Shown one piece after another: positions 57,092 through 64,000 of a stretch of DNA of 64,000 nucleotides. How positions within the stretch are numbered: position 1 is the first letter of the stretch; each line of letters opens with the position of its first letter. The DNA comes from Allomyces macrogynus ATCC 38327 (lineage: Eukaryota; Blastocladiomycota; Blastocladiomycetes; Blastocladiales; Blastocladiaceae): the NCBI GenBank assembly GCA_000151295.1, contig GG745364.1, forward strand, positions 189,357 through 253,356. Direction: 5' to 3'. The notes under the pieces are model-generated. The model saw only the letters and a program-made list of their open reading frames with translations, was not told the origin of the DNA and made no database searches. The translations under genes were made by a program, and so were the position numbers.

Positions 57092-58845
57092 CTACTTGCC
57101 CTTGCCACCCTTTGCCGGCGCGGCTTTCGACCCGCTCTGAATCGCCACTACCAAAAACAAGATCCATGCCGCATTCAGTGCGACCACCCACACGATCGCG
57201 GCAAACGAACTCCACGTCCACCGCCAGGTAAACCTCGGCTTGAACGACGTGACTTCCGCCTGGTCGGCCTCGGCCTCCTCGCGGCGCTTCTTCTCCTCCA
57301 GGTACTCTTCCTGCTGCGCGGCGGGCTTTTGCAGCATCCCGTCATAGTCGCGCTGGTCAAACCGCCACCAGACGAGGTTGAGCAGGAACGCGCCCACGGC
57401 CATGGCCAGGTAGAAGATGACGACGCCCGTGTACTTGTCCTTGTTGCCCGTGTTCGCGTCCTGGATCACGCCGGAGAGCGTGTCGGTGATGGCCGACGCG
57501 ATCGAGTTGGTGCACCGATAGATGGCGAATGAGGTGCCGAGGACGGAAGTAGGGACGAGGAGAGGGATAGCGACGAGCGAGGCGAGGGCCTTGAACGGGA
57601 TCTGGTGGAGATTTGAGGGCGTTAGTTGAACGTTACGATCGTTCAAATTAGGAAGCGAGAAGTGCACGGACCGTGAAGGCAAACATGATCATCATGCCGA
57701 GCGACGACGCGCGCGTCCACTCCATGAGCACAAAGAAGAGAATCAAGAGCACGTTCGACAACAACGATAGAGAAATGCGGTGCCCAAACCGGTCGACGAG
57801 CGGGCCGCACAGCACGTAGACGACGGCCGTGACCGCAAGCGAGATGGTCGAGTTGTAGACGGCCGTGACCACATTGACCTTGTCGCGCTGCACGATGAAA
57901 TCAGCCGCGATCCCCAAGTACCCGTTCATCACGGCCGATGCCAGGTAATGCACGACCATGATGAGCCAAAACACGCCAGGTAAACGCAGCATGGCTGTGG
58001 GCGAGAACGACTTTTTCCGGCGCATCGCCGCGCGGTCCGCGTCCGACAACTGCTGCCGCTCGACGCGCTTGAGCGTCACGACGTAGAGCACATTGAACAC
58101 GACCGATCCGGCAGCGACGCCCACGGCAATCCACGTGCCAAACGAGTAGAACCGGCCGACCGATGCCGGCACCACAACCGCGGTCCCGATCGCTGTCCCT
58201 GCGCGGTTGATCGCGAGCAGAATGGCCATGGCCGTGGCCAAACCCATGCCTTCAAACCACTGCGCAATGATCAGCTGTTGGATCACGTTAACCGCGCCGG
58301 ACCCGACACCGTAAATCATGCGGCCTGCGACGAGCGTGCCGAAACTGGCCGTATCGAGGGCGACGGCCGTGGTCAGGATCCCGCACGCGACGAGCAAAGT
58401 TGTGACGCGACTGCCGACACCCGTGCCGTAGTAGTCGAACAAGAAGCCGCCGAGGAGCGGCATGAAGGTCGTGAGCACGTCGTTTGCTGCCTGGGTCACG
58501 GCGTACTGGCTGTTGCTCAGTTTCATTTCCTTCAGGTCGGTACATCGAAACCAAGCGTTAGTTTGCATTTCTCTTCCCGATCGGCACGCTGGGCAAAAAC
58601 AAAAATGAAGACACCTTCTTGAGCTGCGTCTTGAGCGTGCCATACGACACGCCGCCGAAATGCGACCCGAACCCAATCATCGCCGCGCAGAACAGCGCTA
58701 AGATCTTGTACTTGAGCGGGACACGTGCGAGCGCGCTCACGCGGGCCGTGATGGACGCCGAGTCGCTTTCCCGCTCAGGCTGCTTCTTGCTGTCTTGGTC
58801 GCGATTCGACATGCTCGTGGTGCTTCGGATCAAGGGCGTCGACAT
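57092..58845 (-). CDS. MFSD1-like major facilitator superfamily transporter
   Basis: Three exons (58845-58615, 58529-57672, 57601-57092; donors GTGTCT and GTCCGT) give 532 residues. After a ~45-residue hydrophilic N-terminus come twelve hydrophobic segments in two halves. Visible pieces are 'ILALFCAAMIGFGSHFGGVS', 'LLGGFLFDYYGTGVGSR' (the MFS loop 2-3 Gly/Asp/Arg motif), 'AGRMIYGVGSGAVNVIQQLI', 'YVLCGPLVDRFGHRISL' (the second-half copy of that motif) and 'YLAMAVGAFLLNLVWWRF'. The layout and the 'GR.IYG.G' helix resemble MFSD1, a lysosomal/vacuolar MFS protein that exports dipeptides in animals. Substrate here is unknown. The C-terminus has a Glu/Lys-rich helix, a further hydrophobic segment and a Lys/Gly tail. 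Confidence 0.82.
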
Positions 58846-60215
58846 GGTGGCGGGCGGCGACGCGGTATTTGAACAGTGGTCGGATTTGGGCGGAGCAGTT
58901 GACTATATAGCAGGGACCGTGCTGTCGCGCATCGATCGGGACGCAGTCGGCAAGGCTTGCGCTTGTCAAGCTGGTGGTGGCGGCGGCGTGCGGGGTAGAA
59001 ATGGTCAACGACTTGCACGAGCGGGTCTTGGCGGGCGTGGTGGTTGGTCAACCAGCCCGGCGTGCCTCGTTGATCTGAAACGTACACACAGTGGAGAGCT
59101 GAAGCGTACGCCTCGCGCGCATTCCGCCCGCTAGTTGTTGTCCGACGCCTTGCAGGTTGTTTTATCGCCAGGCCATCGCAAACGGTTTGTGAATGGAAGT
59201 CGAAGTGAGGGCTCCATGGCGTAGGTCCCTGCCTAGAACAGAAATGCGATGGGCAATTGGAACAGCCCGAACGAGCACTTCCTGTGTTCGAGAACAAAAT
59301 CTTGGGTACTTGGGTGCGCGGTGTGTACACTCATCGGGGTGCCTGAGATGTGATGTTGCGAGCAGCCCAGCACGCTCAGATGACTAGCTTGCTCCGTCTA
59401 AAGTCAGACTTCCACGAACCGCATGATTTGGTCTCTTGGAGCTGTTTACGCCGTCCACTTCCTCGATCCATTCCTTGTCTGGCCATCTCTCGCCAACACG
59501 CCCAAACGAATGTGCTTGTCGGCAAGTGCCACCCAAAATCCAGCCAAGTTTATCTGATCACTTAAGACCACCAAGGACGTGCTGAGCACATGGACGAGGC
59601 CTGCGGTCCATTGTGTTTCTCGAAACCTGGTGGACAACACGCCAAATGTGTCCAATTTATCACATTTGGTCGGTCGCCAATCGCGTATTGAATTGTTGGA
59701 TAGTGTCGGATGTGGGGGAGGAGACGCGTCGTGACCATTTGGACATGCGCGTCGTGCTCACAAATAGAATGAAGGAACGGCACGTGTGGGGGAATTTCTA
59801 AACGTAATTTAGTCACCCGGTAGCAGCCGCCGACCATGTTATTTACCTCGATGTAATTGAGAGAGTCGAGCAGGAGCAAGTCGAGCAGAAGCAAGAGCAT
59901 GCTTTGGTGGAGGAAGTGCTGGAAAAGACTAAGTGAGAAAGTCGATTGTTACGTAACATGTTCACCCACGTGAATTTCACGCTGCGGTTGGGGGACGTTT
60001 TCACTCGTCTCTCGCTCCTCCTCCTCGCTGACAATCAACTTCGCGAGCGATGCCACCGCCTCTGCGGCCTCCTCCTGCTCGCTCCTGCACGCCAGCTCGA
60101 CGAACGCAAGTGACGGCATTCATTTTGCAATTCCACGTGCTCGACTTGCCTCAGCGGACCCGGCCCTGCATCCAGCAACAGCTCTCCGGCCCCGACCTTT
60201 TCCAACTCCCGGATC
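58846..60215. other. Gene-free, lower-GC region
   Basis: Divergent promoter space for the MFS gene and HMG-CoA lyase. The 59.2-60.0 kb part is AT-richer. Only short unbiased frames; no repeat or RNA gene recognised. Confidence 0.5.
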
Positions 60216-61350
60216 ATGTACTCGTCGCTCTCCCGCCGCCTGCCCGGCGCCGCCCTCTCGCGCATGTCCCGCGCCTACGCCGCTGCCGCTTGCCCGCCGC
60301 CGTCGCCCGCCGCTGCGGCCCCCCTCTCGTCGACCTCGCCATTTGTCAAGATTGTCGAGGTGGGTCCGCGCGACGGCCTGCAAAACGAAAAGGCGATTAT
60401 CCCGACGGCCGTCAAGGCGACTCTGATTGACCGGCTCGCGCAAGAGGCCAAGCTGAGCCACGTCGAGGCGACTGCATTCGTCTCGCCGAAATGGGTGCCG
60501 CAAATGGCCGATAACGCGCACGTGCTCGAGCGGATTACGCGTGTGCCGGGGGTGACCTACTCGGTGCTCACGCCCAATGCGACCGGGTTCCAGCGCGCGG
60601 TCGCGGCGGGGGTTGGGGAGGTGGCCATTTTTGGTGCGGCGAGTGAAGCGTTTTCGCGCAAGAACATCAATTGCTCGATTGATGAGTCGCTGGTGCGGTT
60701 TGAGGAGGTGATGCGGCTCGCGAAAGAGGCCGATGTCCCGGTGCGAGGGTGCGTACTCGGAGATTCCGCAATCTATTTCGTTTGACGAGTATTCGTGCGC
60801 TAACTCGGCCCGATTTCCATCATGTAGCTACGTCTCGTGCGTGCTCGGCTGCCCGTACGAGGGCGCCGTGTCCCCGAAAAAAGTGGCCGAAGTCTCCGAG
60901 AAGCTGCTGGCAATGGGCTGCCACGAAATCTCGCTCGGCGACACGATCGGTGTCGGCACGCCCGGGTCCATGGCGGCGATGCTCGACGAAGTCCTGCGCA
61001 CCGTTCCGGCGTCCAAGGTGGCCGTGCACTGCCATGACACGTACGGGCAGGCGCTCGCCAATATTGTGGTCGCGCTCGGCAAGGGAATTCGCGCCGTCGA
61101 TGCGTCGGTCGCTGGGCTCGGTGGGTGCCCGTACGCGGCGGGTGCCTCAGGCAATGTGGCGACCGAGGATGTCGTCTACATGCTGCACGGCATGGGGTAC
61201 CAGACGGGCGTCGACTTGGACGCGCTCGTGTCGATTGGCGATTGGATCTCGCGCGAGGTCGGGCGCGAGAATGGCAGTAAGGTCGGCAAGGCCGTTATGG
61301 CGGCGCGCGCCAAGGCTGAGGTAGCCGCGGCCAAGAGCAGCAAGCTGTGA
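60216..61350 (+). CDS. Hydroxymethylglutaryl-CoA lyase, mitochondrial
   Basis: Two exons (60216-60748 and 60828-61350, donor GTGCGT, acceptor GTAG) give 351 residues. The enzyme cleaves HMG-CoA to acetoacetate and acetyl-CoA, the last step of leucine breakdown. The TIM-barrel starts '[15 protein letters not shown]' (metal- and substrate-binding Asp/Arg), then '[16 protein letters not shown]', '[14 protein letters not shown]', the metal-binding '[12 protein letters not shown]', and the lyase signature '[20 protein letters not shown]' with the active-site Cys. The first ~40 residues are Arg/Ala/Ser-rich without acids, a typical mitochondrial presequence. Length fits the family. It is not the related methylthioalkylmalate or citramalate synthase, because of the GLGGCPYA signature. 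Confidence 0.95.
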
Positions 61351-61798
61351 TGCGTGGAGGTGTGCGCGTGTGTCTCTTTATAGTGTCGTGTAATTTACGG
61401 AGCATTTTCCTGTTGTTCGTTCAAGGCAGCGGTTTGCAACTGGCGAGTTGCGAGGTCGATTTTCGACGCCAACGTGACCGCGTTGGTCGCTTTGGGCCGC
61501 CCGGCCAGTCGACTTGGTTGGTCAACCGCCGTGAACTCGCGCTCTCCCCCCGCTCTTTCCGCACGCCGCCCGCCGACCGCCGTCGCCTTCTGCGCGACGC
61601 GCACACCAACGCGCCCGTCGTCTCTACGAGCGGCGCTCGCCCGCGTTTGCGCTCTTGATCACCGCTTGGACTGGCCGACCGCGACTCCTCCCTCTCTCCC
61701 CTCGATCTCACCGTGACCCCTTCCCCCACACTATTCGAGCCCGTCGATCACACGCACCACCACCGCTCCCCATCACCCGCGCGCACCCGTCCGCAACC

Positions 61799-62200
61799 AT
61801 GCACGCCGCGATCCCGCCGACGCTCGCGCGCGCCGGGACCGCGCACGCGGCGCCCACCGCTTCGTCGGCCGTCGGCAAACCGCCCACTTTGATCGCGTCC
61901 ACCTCGTTCCTCGACACGACCTGGTCGGCCGCCGGCGCGACGTTTGGCCCGCTCGTCGTCTCGCCAAACCTGCGCCGCGGCGACTCCGACTTTGGCCTCG
62001 TCTCCGGGTGGAGTGACGCGCCCACCGGTGCGGCGGGCGCGTCGATCGCGCGGCCCGCATCTTTACTGCACGTGCCGAACCGCACGCCGACGGCGACCCC
62101 GCTCGCTCGCGCTAATGCGCCTGGATCTCCCGGCGCGTCGGTGCTCGACGCGCTCTTCGCCCTGCGGCTGCCGCCGGCGCCGCCGGCCACGCCCGTACCG

Positions 62201-62231
<31 letters not shown>

Positions 62232-63933
62232 CGACGAATAAGTGGCTCTCGGCGGCACTCGTGCCGCCGTCGCTCGAGCGGCACTACTCGGCGCCGCCCG
62301 CGACGATCCCCGCGGCCGCGCCAGCACCGGATGACGACGAGAAGGCCGGGCTCGCGACACTCGCTGCGCTCGATTTGCTCGCGACCGCGGGCCGATACCC
62401 CACTGGCGGCGCCGGCGGTGCCGCGTACCCAGCAGGCCTCGACCATGACCAACGCGTACCGCACGCCGCCCACGCGAATGCTATACCCGCTGGGCACCGG
62501 GGACGACGCCTTCCACGGGTCGACTCCGGGGACGCCCGTCGTGCCGGTTCCCGCGCGGCCGGACGTGACCGCGGCCGACACGCAACAGTTTGCCGCGTCC
62601 GTTGGGCCGCCGAGCGCGTCGTCGTACACGCCCACGCCTGAGTGGCGGCACGTGCAGGCCGGCGCGCCGGTGACGCCCGCGACGCCGATGCAGATCACTG
62701 CGCAGCCCAGCACGAACCCGAGCGTAAATGTGGCGGCGTACGCAGCGCCAGCGCTCGGTCCGGCGGATGCCGGCGGGTTGCCGTACACGGTACGTCCAGT
62801 TGATCGGACGCGTGATGGGCCGGACCGGCCGGCATGTGACTGACTCGATGGACCGGTAGGCGAGCACGACGTGGGGCGGGCCGTACGCGTCCGGGTACTC
62901 GCTCGGGTCGCCGGCCAAGGATAACGCGGCCACGGTGGCGTCGCCCCCAGCGATGCCCGCGGCCGCGGGAATCAACCAGTACCGCCCGCCGGTCGCGGAC
63001 GCGTACGCTCCCCCGCCACCGATTTCGCAGCAGGCGCCGACGACGACGGCCGCACAGTTTCAGCAGGCTACCGCAAGCACCGCGCAATACCAACCCGCGT
63101 CCAACCAGTACACGGTGAATGCGCAGTACCAGCATTATCAGCAGCAACAGGCGCCGGCGGGCGGAAACGCGAGCGATTTGACGGTGCCGGCCGCGGCGGC
63201 GGCCACGGCGGGGCACAACCAGTTCCAGGTGCCGCCGAGAGCGGTCGAGTATGGGGCGCAAACGGTGAACGTGCCGTTAGCGGTCTACAACCAGTACCAA
63301 GCGCAGCAGCCGGGCAGCAACGTCGGCGAGTACCCGTCGCCACCGCAGGCGATCACGACCACGGGCTACAATCAGTACCAGCTGCAACAGGGCAGAATCG
63401 CTAGCGACTACGGAACGACAGCGCCGACCGCGGCGACGGGCTTCAATCCATACCAGTCGCAGATCACCAGCGACTACTCGGTGCCGCCAACCTCCACGCC
63501 GACCGCGTACAATCAATACCAGTCGCCGCCCACTTCCTCGGCCTACAACCAGTACCAGACCCCATCCACGACCACGTCCTCTCCCATGGCCTACAACCAG
63601 TATCAGTCCCCTCCATCATCGACGGCCCCCTCCACGACCTACTCGACCACGACACCGGCGCCATACTACTCGACGACGGGTGGGTACTACCTCGACGCGC
63701 CGCCGCCGCAGACTTACGTTCCAGGCCCGCCGCCGGGCGTCGTCTCGGCCGGACCCACGTCGGTGCTCGGATCGCCGCCCGTGAATGTGTACGCGCTCCC
63801 TCCCCCGCCGCCGCTCTCATGGATTAACGGGGCCGCGGGTGCACGCAGTGTGGGGACGCGCCAGGGCCGACGTGCACGCATCCGCCGTACGTGGTATTTT
63901 TATCGGCTTATAACTAGCATTCAGGCTTTATAA
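61799..63933 (+). CDS. Tyr/Gln-rich low-complexity protein with NQYQ repeats
   Basis: Exon 1 (61799-62789) and exon 2 (62860-63933) are joined by a phase-0 GTACGT intron with a CTGAC branch site; about 680 residues. The first half is Ala/Pro-rich with a nine-Gln tract (CAG codons, 62202-62230). The second half repeats the motif Y-N-Q-Y-Q (YNQYQAQQ, YNQYQLQQ, YNQYQSPP, YNQYQTPS and variants HNQFQ, FNPYQ, INQYR), spaced every 15-30 residues among Pro/Thr/Ser. This composition is that of a prion-like or phase-separating domain. In exon 1 the frame moves by +1 near 62415-62440, between two well-biased frames, so one base is probably wrong there or a tiny intron is missed. The true C-terminus could be altered by an intron after about 63830. 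No family recognised. Confidence 0.6.
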
Positions 63934-64000
63934 CTAGCATTCAAGCTAAATTGACGACGCTTCGATCACACGCACAGGACGTGCCAAGTGTGCCTGTTCG

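Overview
The window is nuclear DNA from a GC-rich, intron-bearing early-diverging fungus. Three observations support this. LYS12 (homoisocitrate dehydrogenase of the alpha-aminoadipate lysine pathway) is a fungal marker. Genes such as a Slo/BK-type potassium channel, a tau-tubulin-kinase-like kinase and a TTC9-like TPR protein are rare in or lost from yeasts and moulds but fit a zoosporic fungus. Introns are short (mostly about 45-100 nt), with CTGAC-like branch sites and an unusual GTNCG 5' splice site. My inference is Blastocladiomycota (Allomyces-like); this is not proven from the sequence. Stops behave as in the standard code. There is one assembly gap (1313-1570).

Layout. 0-6.5 kb: DUF1977 J-protein tail (+), proline-rich protein across the gap (+), SMN-like acidic protein (+), LYS12 (-), TTC9-like TPR protein (-). 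6.4-9.1 kb: no supported gene. 9.1-15.5 kb: C2H2 transcription factor, PPR protein and a ubiquilin/DSK2 homologue, all +. 15.5-17.1 kb: lower-GC, gene-free. 17.1-27 kb: Slo-type K+ channel (-), AVT/SLC38-type amino acid transporter (+), NCA2 (-). 27.9-34.6 kb: 25-residue eL41 gene (-), an orphan four-exon gene (+), a TTBK-like kinase (-), ELP4 (-). 36.8-37.6 kb: TATA box plus a low-complexity protein (+). 38.0-40.5 kb: a 2.5-kb element with long terminal inverted repeats and a strongly CpG-depleted interior. 40.7-46 kb: an orphan protein (-), an uncertain gene (+), and YKT6 (-) head-to-head with VPS60 (+). 46.3-49 kb: two uncharacterised membrane proteins (-). 50-53.3 kb: SLX9 (+), a UBLCP1-type proteasome phosphatase (-) and a decayed tandem UBLCP1 copy. 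53.8-56.1 kb: nucleotide-sugar transporter (+), followed by duplicated fragments of the distant Slo gene and of the transporter's own 3' end. 57.1-63.9 kb: MFSD1-like transporter (-), HMG-CoA lyase (+) and a Tyr/Gln-rich repeat protein (+).

There is no operon or defence cluster; this is ordinary mixed housekeeping content. Membrane traffic and proteostasis recur (YKT6, VPS60, DSK2, UBLCP1, DUF1977 J protein), as do mitochondrial functions (PPR protein, NCA2, HMG-CoA lyase, LYS12). The most notable things are structural: the Slo channel lacking an acidic calcium bowl, the dispersed exon-intron duplication of its 3' end, the UBLCP1 gene/pseudogene pair, the CpG-depleted inverted-repeat element, +4C splice donors, microexons, and apparent +1 frame breaks in otherwise conserved genes.
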